The notes beneath the pieces are model-generated. The model made no database searches and was not told where the DNA came from. It saw nothing but the letters and a program-made list of their open reading frames with translations. This document shows positions 17,585-28,100 of a stretch of DNA of 38,031 bases, one piece after another; positions within the stretch are counted from its first letter, which is position 1, and each line of letters starts with the position of its first letter. Position numbers and translations under genes: made by a program. This stretch comes from Akkermansia muciniphila (lineage in GTDB: Bacteria > Verrucomicrobiota > Verrucomicrobiia > Verrucomicrobiales > Akkermansiaceae), in the NCBI GenBank assembly GCA_945883695.1, contig CAMCYK010000031.1, forward strand, positions 1-38,031, in the 5' to 3' direction.

Positions 17585-18745
17585 ATGATTTCGCTGACCG
17601 ATGCCCGCCGGATCATCACGGAGTCGATCCGATCCCGACCGACCGTCTCCGTTCCCCTCTCCGCCGCGCGGGGCCGGGTGCTGGCGGAAGACGTGGTGGC
17701 CGATGCCTTTTACCCGTCCGGCGACCGTTCGACGATGGACGGTTACGCGATCCACGGCGATGCCCCCGCCGGGGATTTCCGCGTGACCGGTGAAATCCAG
17801 GCCGGCGGGATCCCGCGGCAGGTCCTCCGGGCGGGCGAGGCGGTCCGCATCTTCACCGGAGCCCTCGTGCCGGAAGGGGCGGGCCGGGTGGTCCCGCAAG
17901 AGCTGGCGCGGCGCTCCGGCGACTTCGTGACCCTCGCCGAGCTTCCCGGGCCGAAATTCATCCGGCCCCGGGGCAGCGAGGCCGCTCCCGGGACGATTGT
18001 CCTGCCCGCCGGGACGCGGCTGGGGCCGGCGGAGCTGGCCATCCTCGCCCAGGTCGGCGCGGTCGCACCCCGGGTCATCGAAGGCCCGTCGATCCGCCAC
18101 GTCGCCACCGGCGGCGAGATCGTCGCGCCCGAACAAAGGCCCCCTGAAGGGAAGATCCGCGACACCAACACGACGCTGCTGGCCGCCCTGCTCGCCGACC
18201 TGGGCGCGGGTCCTTTGCCTTCACTCCGCTGCGGCGACGACCCGGATCTCCTCGCCGGGCTGTGCGAAGCGGACTCCGATCTCCTCCTGATTTCCGGCGG
18301 AGCCAGCGTCGGCGACCACGACCACGGCGCCGAAGCACTCCGCCGGCGGGGTTTCACGATCCACTTCGACCAGGTGAACCTGCGCCCCGGCAAGCCGCTC
18401 ACCTTCGCCACCCGCGGCGCGCGGCTTGCCTTTGTCATTCCCGGGAATCCCGTGTCGCACTTCGTCTGCTTCCACGTGGCCATCCGCCTCGCCGTCGAAC
18501 TCCTCGCCGGCCTCCCGCCGGCCTGGGACTTCCTCGACCTGGAGCTCGCCGGGGGCGAACCGCTGCGGCCCGATCCGCGCGAAACCTACTGGCCGGCGCG
18601 GGTCCGCCCGGAAGCGGGCAGGCTTGTCGCGACCCCGCGGCGCTGGTCCACTTCCGGCGACACCTTTTCGCTCGCCGGCACCAACGCGCTGGTCCGCGTC
18701 CTCGACCCGCCTCCCGCCGGCCGCGCCCCAACCCTGCTGCTCTAA
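17585..18745 (+). CDS. moeA: molybdopterin molybdenumtransferase MoeA
   Basis: A 386-residue enzyme that inserts molybdate into adenylylated molybdopterin. Signature stretches are STMDGYAI (canonical SAMDGYAV), [18 protein letters not shown], a degenerate [24 protein letters not shown] and [12 protein letters not shown]. The C-terminal domain IV is present ([21 protein letters not shown]). The ATG at 17585 is used because the 12 extra residues upstream are not family-like. It is the first gene of a plus-strand trio with moaC (1-base gap) and mog. The stop codon lies in a CTAACA motif. Confidence 0.94.
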   Translation: MISLTDARRIITESIRSRPTVSVPLSAARGRVLAEDVVADAFYPSGDRSTMDGYAIHGDAPAGDFRVTGEIQAGGIPRQVLRAGEAVRIFTGALVPEGAGRVVPQELARRSGDFVTLAELPGPKFIRPRGSEAAPGTIVLPAGTRLGPAELAILAQVGAVAPRVIEGPSIRHVATGGEIVAPEQRPPEGKIRDTNTTLLAALLADLGAGPLPSLRCGDDPDLLAGLCEADSDLLLISGGASVGDHDHGAEALRRRGFTIHFDQVNLRPGKPLTFATRGARLAFVIPGNPVSHFVCFHVAIRLAVELLAGLPPAWDFLDLELAGGEPLRPDPRETYWPARVRPEAGRLVATPRRWSTSGDTFSLAGTNALVRVLDPPPAGRAPTLLL

Positions 18746-18746
18746 C

Positions 18747-19199
18747 ATGCCGACCTCCGAATTCTCCCACCTCGATGCCGATGGCACCGCCCGCATGGTC
18801 GATGTCGGCGCGAAACCGGTCCAGAACCGTCGCGCCACCGCCGCCGGCTTCGTCTCCTGCGCGCTGGCGACCGTCCAGGCGCTTCGCGACCAGGCGCTGC
18901 CGAAAGGCGACGTGTTGACCGTGGCGAGGATCGCCGCGATCCAGGCCGCCAAGCGCACCGACGCCCTGATCCCGCTCTGCCACAGCCTGCCGCTCGACAA
19001 GGTGGACGTGGATTTCGAGGTCCGCGACGACGGCGTGGCCATCCGCGCCACCGCCAGCATCTCGGCGAAAACCGGCATCGAGATGGAAGCCCTCGTCGCC
19101 GTGTCGGTCGCCGCGCTCACGATCTACGACATGTGCAAGGCGGTCGACAAGGGCATGGTCATCGGCGGCATCCGGGTCATCGAAAAAACCAAGGAATGA
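18747..19199 (+). CDS. moaC: cyclic pyranopterin monophosphate synthase MoaC
   Basis: A 150-residue enzyme that converts the MoaA product to cyclic pyranopterin monophosphate (precursor Z). Diagnostic sequence: [18 protein letters not shown] at the start, [17 protein letters not shown] in the middle, and [15 protein letters not shown] carrying active-site Asp and Lys residues. The size is normal. The start lies 1 base after the moeA stop, and its TGA overlaps the ATG of mog. The partner enzyme MoaA is not encoded in the window. Confidence 0.95.
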   Translation: MPTSEFSHLDADGTARMVDVGAKPVQNRRATAAGFVSCALATVQALRDQALPKGDVLTVARIAAIQAAKRTDALIPLCHSLPLDKVDVDFEVRDDGVAIRATASISAKTGIEMEALVAVSVAALTIYDMCKAVDKGMVIGGIRVIEKTKE

Positions 19200-19666
19200 A
19201 AGTCGCGCGCCTCACCCTGAGCGACCGGGCCAGCGCCGGGATCTACGAGGACCGTAGTGGACCGGAGATCGAACGGGTGATCGGCGGCGCGGACTTCGGC
19301 GAGGTCGAGTGGCGGCGGGTGGTCATGCCCGACGAGCGGGCGGACCTGGAAGTCCTGCTGCGGCAACTTGCCGACGAGGAGAAATTCGATCTGATCCTGA
19401 CCACCGGCGGCACCGGTCCCTCGCCGCGGGACATCACGCCGGAGGCCACCCGGGCGGTGCTGGAGCGCGAACTGCCGGGCTTCGGCGAGATCATGCGGGT
19501 CCACAGCTTCGCGAAGGTTCCCACCGCCATCCTGTCGCGCGCCACCGCCGGCACCCGCGGCACCGCGCTCATCGTGAACCTCCCGGGGAACCCGAAAGCC
19601 ATCGGCGAATGCCTGCCGCTGCTGCTTCCGGCGATCCGCGAGGCCATCAAGCATTTGCACGAGTGA
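19196..19666 (+). CDS. mog: molybdopterin adenylyltransferase (MogA/MoaB type)
   Basis: A 156-residue MoCF-domain protein that adenylylates molybdopterin before metal insertion by MoeA. It begins [19 protein letters not shown] and has the nucleotide-binding motif [17 protein letters not shown] and the later [16 protein letters not shown]. The ATG at 19196 overlaps the moaC stop (ATGA), so the trio is translationally coupled. Whether it is functionally Mog or MoaB cannot be settled from sequence alone; the [11 protein letters not shown] variant leans to Mog. Confidence 0.9.
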   Translation: MKVARLTLSDRASAGIYEDRSGPEIERVIGGADFGEVEWRRVVMPDERADLEVLLRQLADEEKFDLILTTGGTGPSPRDITPEATRAVLERELPGFGEIMRVHSFAKVPTAILSRATAGTRGTALIVNLPGNPKAIGECLPLLLPAIREAIKHLHE

Positions 19667-20001
19667 GCCCGCTCCCGCCGTCCCCCGCTCTCGCTTGCTA
19701 GCGGATTCCCGCGGGGCTTCGTTTCCCGCGTTCCTCGTCGGGGCAACACACGGAACTTCCAACCCGGAAATTCCAAGCCGTGCTTGCTTGACGTCCCCAA
19801 GATCCATAAGTATCGGTTCTTTTATCACGTAAGAATCCTTTCATGTCCATCGAACCCTAGACCCGGGCGTTTCAGCGCCCGAAACCCATTTCGCTTCGTG
19901 CTCCGCGACACCGGCGACCCCAAGCCGCCTGCCACCGCGCGGATGACCGAATCTCTTTGCACCGCCTCCCTTCAAGAAACCCATCCCGAAATCCAAGACG
20001 C
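19667..20001. other. intergenic region with candidate promoter
   Basis: The 335-base space before the large surface protein. A TTGACG box at 19788-19793 is followed after 17 bases by TATCGG (19811-19816) in a locally AT-rich stretch; this is a weak candidate promoter. A small hairpin, GGGCG-N6-CGCCC (about 19864-19879), lies downstream in what would be the leader. Confidence 0.35.
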
Positions 20002-23000
20002 ATGAACCCTGATCTCCGCAACCCTTCCGTCCTTCGCGGCAGCGCCCGCGCTGCCCTCCTCGCCACCGCCCTGTCGACCGGATTCGCCGGTGCCCAGACG
20101 ATCGCCGTCGATCCGGCGGACGCGGTCCCCGCCACCCATTCCCAGGTCTTCGCCGCCGAGTGGAATGTCGATGGCAACACCGAGTCCTGGACCACCAGCC
20201 AGTTCGACCTCGAAGTCGGCGCGCCCGTGGGCGGCGTCCTGACCGGGACCGCGAACAACACCGATCCCCAGTTGATCCGCGGCGGGCTCAATCTGATCTC
20301 CAGTCCCGACACGATCATCGAGTTCAGGCTCAAAAAGCAGACCGCCGACACCTCGCGGACCGACTTGTTCTGGGGCGATGACAACGGCGGGATTTCGGGT
20401 GCCCGGATGGTCTTGATCACCCCTCCGACCCTGGTCGCGGACAGTGAATTCCACGTCTACCGCATCACCTTTTCCGGCCAGATCACCGGCAACCTTTCGC
20501 AGTTCCGCTTCGACATCACCTCCGACGTGGCCGGCAACGGCAAGTCGGTCTCCGTGGACTACTTCCGGGTCTACTCGGTGCTCCCCGCCGCGGCCCTGTC
20601 GTGGGATCCCGGCATCACCGGCACCGCCACCGCGGGCGGCCCCGGCACCTGGAATACCAGCACGAATTCCTGGTGGAACGGCAGCGCCCAGGTCGCTTGG
20701 CCGGCCACCAGTTCGGGAGCGGACGAAGCCACCTTCGCCGGCACCGCCGGCCCCGTGACCATCGTTCCCGGTGGCGTCACCGCCGCCAAGCTCAACTTCA
20801 ACACCGGCGGCTACACCGTCACCGGCGGCCCGCTCACCCTCGATGGCGCGGCCGTGATCCGCACGCCCGGCGGCACCACCACCCTCGACGCGCCGCTCGC
20901 CGGCAGCGAACCGATCACCGTTACCGGGAACACGCTGGTGGTCACCCAACCCGGCACCCAATCGACCTCGACCCGCTTCAACAATACCAACACCGCGGCG
21001 AGCGTCGACGACGCCTTCGGCACCGGCGGCGTCATCCTCGGCAACGGCGGCAATTTCTTCCTCGCCTCCCTCGGTGCGAACCGCACCCACACCAACGATT
21101 TCGAGTGGCGCGGCAACCGTTTCATCGTCAACAACGTCGACCACGGCACCGGCCTCGGGGCCTTCGACCTGGTGATGGACGGCGGCCTCTTCCTCGCCGG
21201 CACCGCGCCGTCCGACTTCTTCCTGCGCCGGAACCTCACGGTGAACGGCAAGGTCAGCGGAACCGGTCCCGCCGGCCGCAGCCTATATTTCGCGGGCGAT
21301 GCCAACACGATGACCCTCAACCATGCCGCGAACGACTTCACCGGCACCCTCCGCTGGGACAACGGGACCACCCTCGCCGTGGTCGCCGACGGCAGCCTCG
21401 GCGATCCGGCCAATGCGCTCTCGTTCAACGCCGGTGCCGGCGGCGTCCGGCTGCTCGCCGCCTTTAACAGCGCCCGCCCGATCACCGTCAGCGGCGCGAC
21501 TGCCGCGCGGATCGACACCAACGGCTTCGACTCCGAGTGGTCCGGCGGCGTGACCGGTGCCAACGCGGTCAATTCCCGGCTGATCAAGCAGGGGGCCGGC
21601 AAGCTCACGCTGAAAGGCACCAACTTCCTCGGCGGCGGCACCCAGGTCCAAGGCGGCACGCTCGAGCTGCCCGCCGATGCCTCGCTGACCCACGGCAACA
21701 CTTGGGACAACTTTCACGGAGTCAACGAAAACGCGATCTTCCGGCTCAACGGCGGCACGATGCTGGTCAACAGCTCGTTCTACGCCGTCGGCCGCGGCGC
21801 CGGCAGCGGCGAGGGCCTGTTCCAGATCGACTCCGGCACCTACACCCACAATGGCGGCCAGCTGCTGGTCGGCTTCGCCGGCAACGGGCGCTTCGTCATG
21901 AACGGCGGCACCGCGGTGATCAACCAGCTCGCTTACGGCGACGGCACCGCGACCCGCACCGCGGTCGCCGAACTCAACGGCGGCACGCTCACCATGGACC
22001 AGGCCAACCGCCGCGGCGGCGACTCGGTGGCCACCATCAAGTTCAACGGCACCACCGTGATCGCCAAAACCAACAAGACCGACTTCCTCCCCGTCGGCAG
22101 CGCGGGCGTGACGAATTTCCTGGTCTCCGCCGGCGGCGCGAAATTCGACAGCGCGGGCGTGGCGATCAACATCGCCAGCCAGCTCCAGCACGACCCCGCG
22201 CTCGCCGTGGCCGACGGCGGCCTGACCAAGCTCGGGGCCGGCACGCTCAGCCTCTCGAACTCGAACTCCTACACCGGCCCCACCACCGTCGCCGCCGGCA
22301 CCCTGCTCATCAATGGATTCAGCCTTGCCGACACCGGCGCGCTGACGGTCGAAAGCGGCGGCCGTCTCGGCGGCAACGGCGAGACCGCGGCCCCCGTCAC
22401 CGTGCAGAGCGGCGGCGGGCTGGTCGTCGACATCGCCGACTGGACCGGTGCCGCCGGCACCGGCTACAGCGACCTCACCACCGCCTCGCTGGATCTCACC
22501 GGCGTGACTTGGAACCTGGCGGTGGGTTCGGCCACCAGTTATGCCAACTTCACCGAGGCCAATGCCAGTTTCACCTTCCTCAGCGCCGCCTCGGTCACCG
22601 GCTTCAATCCCGCCAACGTGACCGTCACCCCCGCCGGCTTCACCGGCACCGGCACATGGTCGGTCAGCCAGGCCGGCAATACCCTCGTGCTCCGCTATAC
22701 CACCGGCAGCGGCTCGCCCTACAGCACCTGGATCGACAGCTTCACCACGCTGACCAATCCCGCCGACCGGCTGCCCGGTGCCAATCCCGACGGCGACGGC
22801 GCGACCAACTTCGAGGAGTTCGCCTTCGCCGGGGATCCGACGAGCGGTGCCAACGACGGCATCCGCCACTCGCAGCTCAGCGGCGGCAAGCTGGTCCTGA
22901 CCGTGGCCGTCCGCAACGGCGCCGCCGCCGTCCTCCCCGCCACCGGCTCGCCGCTCGCCGCCCCCTTCGACGGCGTGAACTACAGCATCGGCGGTTCGAT

Positions 23001-23163
23001 CACCCTCGCCGGCTTCGGCGAGGCCGTCAACAAGCTCGGCGCGCCGGTCCTCGGCCCGCTCAACCCCACCCCACCGGCCGGCTACGAATACGCGAGCTTC
23101 GAGCTCGCCGCGCCGGTCAGCGGCAACCCGAAAGGTTTCCTCCGCGCCACCGCCACTCCCTGA
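20002..23163 (+). CDS. large secreted protein with autotransporter-associated beta-strand repeats
   Basis: A 1053-residue exported surface-type protein. Residues 1-31 are a signal peptide (ALSTGFAGAQ). The first 200 residues form a carbohydrate-binding-like beta region (FHVYRITFSGQI, SVDYFRVYS). The remainder is a long beta-helix with autotransporter-associated repeats; good copies are LIKQGAGKLTLKGTNFLGGG with VQGGTLELP, and LTKLGAGTLSLSNSNSYTG with VAAGTLLING. Near the C-terminus is a segment common in Verrucomicrobial surface proteins (LPGANPDGDGATNFEEFAFAG). No C-terminal beta-barrel or PEP-CTERM anchor was seen. The ATG at 20002 is preferred to one 15 codons upstream because it starts the signal peptide. 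It has its own strong terminator and lies just upstream of the pseudopilin cassette, which may export it (inference). Confidence 0.88.
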   Translation: MNPDLRNPSVLRGSARAALLATALSTGFAGAQTIAVDPADAVPATHSQVFAAEWNVDGNTESWTTSQFDLEVGAPVGGVLTGTANNTDPQLIRGGLNLISSPDTIIEFRLKKQTADTSRTDLFWGDDNGGISGARMVLITPPTLVADSEFHVYRITFSGQITGNLSQFRFDITSDVAGNGKSVSVDYFRVYSVLPAAALSWDPGITGTATAGGPGTWNTSTNSWWNGSAQVAWPATSSGADEATFAGTAGPVTIVPGGVTAAKLNFNTGGYTVTGGPLTLDGAAVIRTPGGTTTLDAPLAGSEPITVTGNTLVVTQPGTQSTSTRFNNTNTAASVDDAFGTGGVILGNGGNFFLASLGANRTHTNDFEWRGNRFIVNNVDHGTGLGAFDLVMDGGLFLAGTAPSDFFLRRNLTVNGKVSGTGPAGRSLYFAGDANTMTLNHAANDFTGTLRWDNGTTLAVVADGSLGDPANALSFNAGAGGVRLLAAFNSARPITVSGATAARIDTNGFDSEWSGGVTGANAVNSRLIKQGAGKLTLKGTNFLGGGTQVQGGTLELPADASLTHGNTWDNFHGVNENAIFRLNGGTMLVNSSFYAVGRGAGSGEGLFQIDSGTYTHNGGQLLVGFAGNGRFVMNGGTAVINQLAYGDGTATRTAVAELNGGTLTMDQANRRGGDSVATIKFNGTTVIAKTNKTDFLPVGSAGVTNFLVSAGGAKFDSAGVAINIASQLQHDPALAVADGGLTKLGAGTLSLSNSNSYTGPTTVAAGTLLINGFSLADTGALTVESGGRLGGNGETAAPVTVQSGGGLVVDIADWTGAAGTGYSDLTTASLDLTGVTWNLAVGSATSYANFTEANASFTFLSAASVTGFNPANVTVTPAGFTGTGTWSVSQAGNTLVLRYTTGSGSPYSTWIDSFTTLTNPADRLPGANPDGDGATNFEEFAFAGDPTSGANDGIRHSQLSGGKLVLTVAVRNGAAAVLPATGSPLAAPFDGVNYSIGGSITLAGFGEAVNKLGAPVLGPLNPTPPAGYEYASFELAAPVSGNPKGFLRATATP

Positions 23164-23169
23164 TCCCCC

Positions 23170-23204
23170 GGCCGCCCGCGCCCCGCCGGCGCGGGCGGCC
23201 TTTT
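23170..23204 (+). terminator. strong intrinsic terminator
   Basis: A perfect 13-base-pair GC stem (23170-23182 with 23188-23200) with a 5-base CCGCC loop is followed by TTTTCCC. It begins 7 bases after the surface-protein stop and should separate that gene from the pseudopilin operon. Confidence 0.88.
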
Positions 23205-23261
23205 CCCGTTGCGTCGAACGCGAATCGCGCGCATTCAAAGTAACCCGTGAATTCTTGTTTG

Positions 23262-23900
23262 ATGCCCATGAAGCCGGCCCGCCCTGTCCGCGGCGGCTTC
23301 AGCCTGGCCGAGATCCTGGTGGTGATCGCGGTCATCTCGCTGCTGCTCACCCTGGCCGGCCCGCTGGTCCGCCAGGCGTCGCGCGGCAACAGCCCTAGCA
23401 GCGTCGCGTCGCGCGTCGCCGCCGAGCTCGAACGCGCGAAAACCGCCGCCGCTGCGAAAAACACCTACGTCTGGACCTACCTCGGCCCGAACCGGGACGA
23501 CCCGTCCACGCTCGAGCTCGTGGCCTGGGAATCCGCCGACGGCACGCCCGACCGCCGCCCTGCCAATCTCGCCCCGTCCAGTCCCGCCAAGCGCTTCGAG
23601 AACATCTCCCTGCGCGGCGACCTGCCCGCCTACGCCGACCGCCCGCCGGTCCCCGCCGCCGCCCGCCCCGACGAGGCCGTTTGGCTGCGCTTTTCCCCGT
23701 CCGGCGAAGTCCACGCCACCGCGGTGCCCGCCACCGCTTCTTCCAAGGAACCCGCCGAGGTCGTCCCCGCGCTCGAACGCTGGATCGAGCTCGGTTTCCA
23801 GCCGACCCGCGCCGGGACCCGGACCACCGCCCTCGAACGCGACACCGCCGTCCTCCACGTCGCCGGACTCACCGGCCAGATCCGCCGCTTCGCGCCATGA
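23262..23900 (+). CDS. pseudopilin, Verru_Chthon cassette D type (GspH-like)
   Basis: A protein of about 212 residues with a type IV pilin-like N-terminus: a short basic leader, prepilin peptidase site GG|FSLAE with Glu at +5, then a hydrophobic helix (ILVVIAVISLLLTLAGPL). The rest is a globular domain ending near QIRRFAP. It matches the Verru_Chthon cassette protein D pattern and also GspH, a minor pseudopilin of type II secretion. Candidate starts are GTG 23247, ATG 23262 and ATG 23268; I list 23262, but any leaves the cleavage site intact. The stop overlaps the next start (ATGA). It is the first gene of a seven-gene overlapping set. Confidence 0.82.
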   Translation: MPMKPARPVRGGFSLAEILVVIAVISLLLTLAGPLVRQASRGNSPSSVASRVAAELERAKTAAAAKNTYVWTYLGPNRDDPSTLELVAWESADGTPDRRPANLAPSSPAKRFENISLRGDLPAYADRPPVPAAARPDEAVWLRFSPSGEVHATAVPATASSKEPAEVVPALERWIELGFQPTRAGTRTTALERDTAVLHVAGLTGQIRRFAP

Positions 23901-24352
23901 ACCCGCACCCACGCCACCGCGCCGGCTTCACCTTGACCGAAGTCATGGTGGCCATCGGCGTGATCGGGATCGCCCTCACCGCCATCCTGCCGGTCATCCC
24001 GGCCGGCATGAGCCATGTCAACGCCGCCTCGGAAAGCGCCCGCGCCCTCGATGTCCTCGAAGCCGTCCGCGCCGACATCGACGCCAGCCTCCAGTCCGGC
24101 GCGGCCACCTCGACCCGCTACGGCATTCCGCTCGATGGCTCCGCCGCGGCCACCGAGCTTCGGATCACCGAAACCGGCGGCCTCGCCGACGCCGGCCAGC
24201 CGGCCCGCTTCCGCGTCGATAGCCGCCTTTCCCGGGGTGCCCCCGACCGCATCCAAGCCGTCCAGTGGCACCTCCGCGCCAGCTGGCCGCCCGACGCGCC
24301 CGCCGGCAAGGAACAGGGCAGCGCCGAACTCACCGGAGCCCGCGCGCCATGA
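23897..24352 (+). CDS. pseudopilin, Verru_Chthon cassette B type (GspI-like)
   Basis: A 151-residue pseudopilin-like protein. The leader is short (MNPHPRHRAG) and is followed by FTLTEVMVAIGVIGIALTAI, with Glu at +5 after the predicted cleavage glycine. The short globular domain (LRITETGGLADAGQPARFRV) fits the small size of cassette protein B and of GspI. It overlaps the preceding gene by 4 bases and the following gene by 4 bases (ATGA both times). The small size and its second place in the set mirror GspI in type II secretion operons; this parallel is my inference. Confidence 0.85.
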   Translation: MNPHPRHRAGFTLTEVMVAIGVIGIALTAILPVIPAGMSHVNAASESARALDVLEAVRADIDASLQSGAATSTRYGIPLDGSAAATELRITETGGLADAGQPARFRVDSRLSRGAPDRIQAVQWHLRASWPPDAPAGKEQGSAELTGARAP

Positions 24353-25137
24353 AAACCAACGCTTCACAACCCGCCGGCTTCACCCTGGTCGAGCTGCTCG
24401 TCGCGATGGCCATCCTCGCGATCATTCTCGTCGGCACCGCGCGGATCGCCGGCACCGCCCAAAGCTCCGTCCGCTGGGCTGAAAAGAAGATCGCCAGCGA
24501 CAGCGGCGCCCGCCAGCTGACCGCCCTGTTAGAGCGCGACCTCCGCGAAATGATCCGCCGCCCCGACGCGCGCTTCGAATTCCAGCTCCAGCCCGGCAAC
24601 GACTCGCTCGCCTTCCTCGCCACCCGCGCCGGCTATGCCCGCGGCGACGCGACCGCCGACCGCGCCGCCTCGCTCGTCCGCTACGCAAGCGACCCCGACG
24701 GCCGCCTCACCCGCGCCTGCCTCGGCTTCGGCTTCGAAGGCGACGACACCGTCCCGCTCGACCCCGCCGCCGCCCTTCCCGCGATCCCCGAGGAGAACCG
24801 CCAGGTCGTCTCGGACAGCGTGTTCCGCGTCGAGTTCGAATTCCTGGTCGACGACGGCAGCAGGACCGTCCGCCAGCAGAAAGCCCCTGCAAGCCTCGCT
24901 TCCCTCCGCGGCATCGTCACCACCGTCGCCGTGCTCGACCCGCAAAGCCGCGGCGCGCTTGCCTCCGGTGACATTGCCAAGCTGGCCGCCCTTTTCGACG
25001 ACAGCCGCGACGCGGAGACCCCGGCCGCCGACTGGACCGCGACCCTCCTCAGCCACAGCGCCCGCGGCACCTCCGGCATCCCCGCCGACGTCTTCCGCGG
25101 CGTCCGCGTCTACGAGCGCACCCTTCTCCTCGACTGA
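24349..25137 (+). CDS. pseudopilin, Verru_Chthon cassette C type (GspJ-like)
   Basis: A 262-residue protein with leader MKTNASQPAG and the pilin-like helix FTLVELLVAMAILAIILVGT (Glu at +5). The globular part contains ARQLTALLERDLREMIRRPD, a pattern close to the GspJ region that follows the helix (in which a long amphipathic helix is followed by a beta domain). The Leu-Leu-Glu in that stretch uses a rare TTA codon inside a CTAACAG motif. The start overlaps the stop of the previous gene. Three bases separate it from the next gene. Confidence 0.85.
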   Translation: MKTNASQPAGFTLVELLVAMAILAIILVGTARIAGTAQSSVRWAEKKIASDSGARQLTALLERDLREMIRRPDARFEFQLQPGNDSLAFLATRAGYARGDATADRAASLVRYASDPDGRLTRACLGFGFEGDDTVPLDPAAALPAIPEENRQVVSDSVFRVEFEFLVDDGSRTVRQQKAPASLASLRGIVTTVAVLDPQSRGALASGDIAKLAALFDDSRDAETPAADWTATLLSHSARGTSGIPADVFRGVRVYERTLLLD

Positions 25138-25140
25138 CCC

Positions 25141-28100
25141 GTGAAGCGCCGCCGCCCATCTCCCGCGCTCCGTCCCGGCCTCGCGCTCGTGGTCATCATC
25201 GCGATGGTCGTGCTGCTCACGCTGCTGGTCATCGCCTTCCTCAGCCTCGCGCTCTCCAACCGCCTGCGCGCCGACGCCGACAACGGCGGTCGCGAGGCCA
25301 GCGCCCTCGCCGACACCGCCGAAGCCGTGATCGTCGCCGACCTGCTCGAGGAAATGCGCGCCGGATCCGCGGCGACCATCGCCACTCCCGACGGCGGCCG
25401 CTTGTTCGACGTCACCGACCCGAAAGGCATGGTCCCCGCCCGCGTCCTGCGGGCCGACCGCCTCGCCACCACCGACGCCTTCACCCCGCTGCTCAAGCAA
25501 AGCGCCGGCGGCAAACCCTTCGACGGCAAGAGCGGCAGCACCCGCGCCAGCGACAGCTCCACCACCGCCCCGACCCCCGACGGCCGCCGCGTCGCCGCCT
25601 CCCGCTGGCTCGCCCCGCGCTTCTTCACCCCGGGCGAAACGCTCGACGACGCCGAGGTCCCCGACTGGATCTACCTGTCGCGCGACGGCAGCCATCCGGC
25701 GAAATTCGACGCCTCCCTCAAGACCCCGCTCGCCCCCGACCGCCTGCCCGCCCCGGCCTATGTCGTCGGCCGCTACGCCTACCAGATTTATAGTACCGGC
25801 GGCCTGTTCGATGCCAATGTCGCCGGCCACGGCAGCGGCGCGCCCGCCGGCGACGCCGCCACCAAGGGGTCCCTCGTCTGGGCCGACCTCACCGCTCTCA
25901 CCGGTGCCGGCTCCGCCATCGCCGGCCTGCCCGACTGGCGCCATCCGTCCGGCTGGACCGACGCCCGGGTCGAGCTTGTCGAAAACTGGGGCAACCCGCG
26001 CGGCTGGCGGCAGACGTTCCGCGGCACCGGGAAAAGCGACGGCCTGTTCCTCGGCCGCCGCGACCTGATCGCGTTCCAGCAGGCCTTTCCCGACCGGCTC
26101 CCCGCCGCCGCGCTGCCCCATTTCACCCACCTCACCCTGGAACTCAACCAGCCGTCCTGGAGCCCCGCCAGGAACGCCACCGGCGCGGACTACGCCTACC
26201 TCACCCGCCGCGACAACCCGAAGGCCGCCAACCGCCGCATCCTCGGCGTCCGCGCCACCGGCAGCTTCGAACGCTACACCGACCTCGAGGAAGGCACCGT
26301 CACCGCCAGGGAGGGCGAGCCGCTGGTCCATCGCCGCTTCCCGCTCCGCTGGATCGAGTGGTTCCGCGATCCCGCCGCGCACGAAGCCCTCATCACCCGC
26401 CACTTCGGCCTCAAGCGCGACGCCGACGGCTACCGTTGGACCTACACCGAGCTGACCACTTCCCAAGCCATCAAGACCCCCGACGAGATTGCCAAGGCGG
26501 GCGGCCGCGAACCGAACTTCTTTGAGCTTCTCCACGCCGGCATCCTTTCCGGCAGCCTCGCCGCCGGCACCGGCGGCAGCACGACCTTCTTCAACAGCCC
26601 GAACATCGACGCCAGCACCGCCGCCCAGGTCCTGCGCATCGGCGCCTGCGTGATCGACCAGTACGACGAGGACGACGATCCCACCGTGATCGCCGCCGTT
26701 CCCGGGGCCGACCCCTTCGGCCCGGCCGGCCTGGTCGACATCGCCGGGGTCGAGAACCTGCCCTACATCGACGTCATCGGCCAGCAGCACATCCGCCGCC
26801 GCGACCTGGCGGGCTCCCCCGAATTCCCCAATATCGCCTGCTACTACCAGCTCCAGCTTTGGAATCCGCACCGCGACGCGCTGAAGATGAAGGAAGGCAA
26901 GTTCCGCGTGATCGGCGAGGGCGAGCCTTATGTCCGCATCGGCTGGTGGCCCGCCGGCTGGCAGACCCCGCCGGTCTATTGGGAGGAGGGCGACGCCTTC
27001 ATCGCGAACGAGAAGTCCTGCTTCATGGAGTTCTCGGTGCCGCTGAAGAACACCTCTTCCACCCGTTTCGAGAAGCCGGTCCACCTGCTCGGCAAGCACC
27101 TCTCGACCTGGTCGCCCGACAACGTGCTGCCCGGCGGATCCTCCGCGCCGAAATTCGCCGGCATCTATCTCGGCAAGGTGAAGTGCGGCGAGGACAACCC
27201 CGGCTCGACCACCCGCCATCCGAACTGCGGCGAAATCCAGGGCCACCTCAAGTTCGACCGCCCGATGACCCTCAAGCTCCAAAAGCAGGTCAACGGCACC
27301 TGGGTGACCTACCAGACCATCCCGGCGATCGAGGAGCACCACGGCAATGTCCCGTGGCCCGCCGCGGTCGACGACGCCGCCTTCAACGGCGTCGAACAGC
27401 TCCGCATCACCTACGCCCGCTCCGACCCCCGCACCATCCGCTTCGGCATGAGCAGCTCCGGCAGCGGCACCAGTCCGAAGGTCGTCAGCAAGACGGTCGA
27501 CCCCGCCCTCAACCAGGCCGAGATCTGGGACAACAAGGCCGCCACCGGCGGCGGCCTCGGCGGGACCAAAGGCAACGCCGCCCAGCTCGCCTTCAACGAC
27601 GGCACCGGCTGGAGCTACACCCACCGCGACGGCGTCCGCCGCCTTGCCGATCCGGTCCGCAACCTGCCGGTGACCGCCGGCAATCCCTACGCCTTCGGCG
27701 AAGCCCGCCCCCACGTCCTGAACCGCCCCTTCCGCAGCGTCGCCGAAATGGGCCACGCCTTCCGCGACGAACCGTGGAAGAGCCTCGATTTCCACAAGGA
27801 CACTTCCCCCGACAGCGGCCTGCTCGATCTTTTCACCCTCTCCGAGTCCGCCGAACGCGCCGGCGTGCTGAACCCCAACACCGCGTCCGCCGAGGTCCTC
27901 GCCGCCGCCCTGTCCGGCATGGAACTCGATCCCGTCACCGGCACCACCCTCACCACCGCCCAGGCCAGGACCCTCGCCAAGGCGATCCGTGCATCGCTGG
28001 CCGCCAACCCGCTGCGCCATCCCGGCGAGATCGTCGAACGCGTGAAAACCGTCGGCTCGGTCCTCGGCAAAAAGGAACGCGAACTCGAGTCGCTCGCCCG

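Noticed and set aside
21283..23238. 651-codon minus-strand open frame opposite the beta-repeat protein
   Set aside because: Gly/Ala/Glu-rich shadow that mirrors the repeat structure of the real gene.
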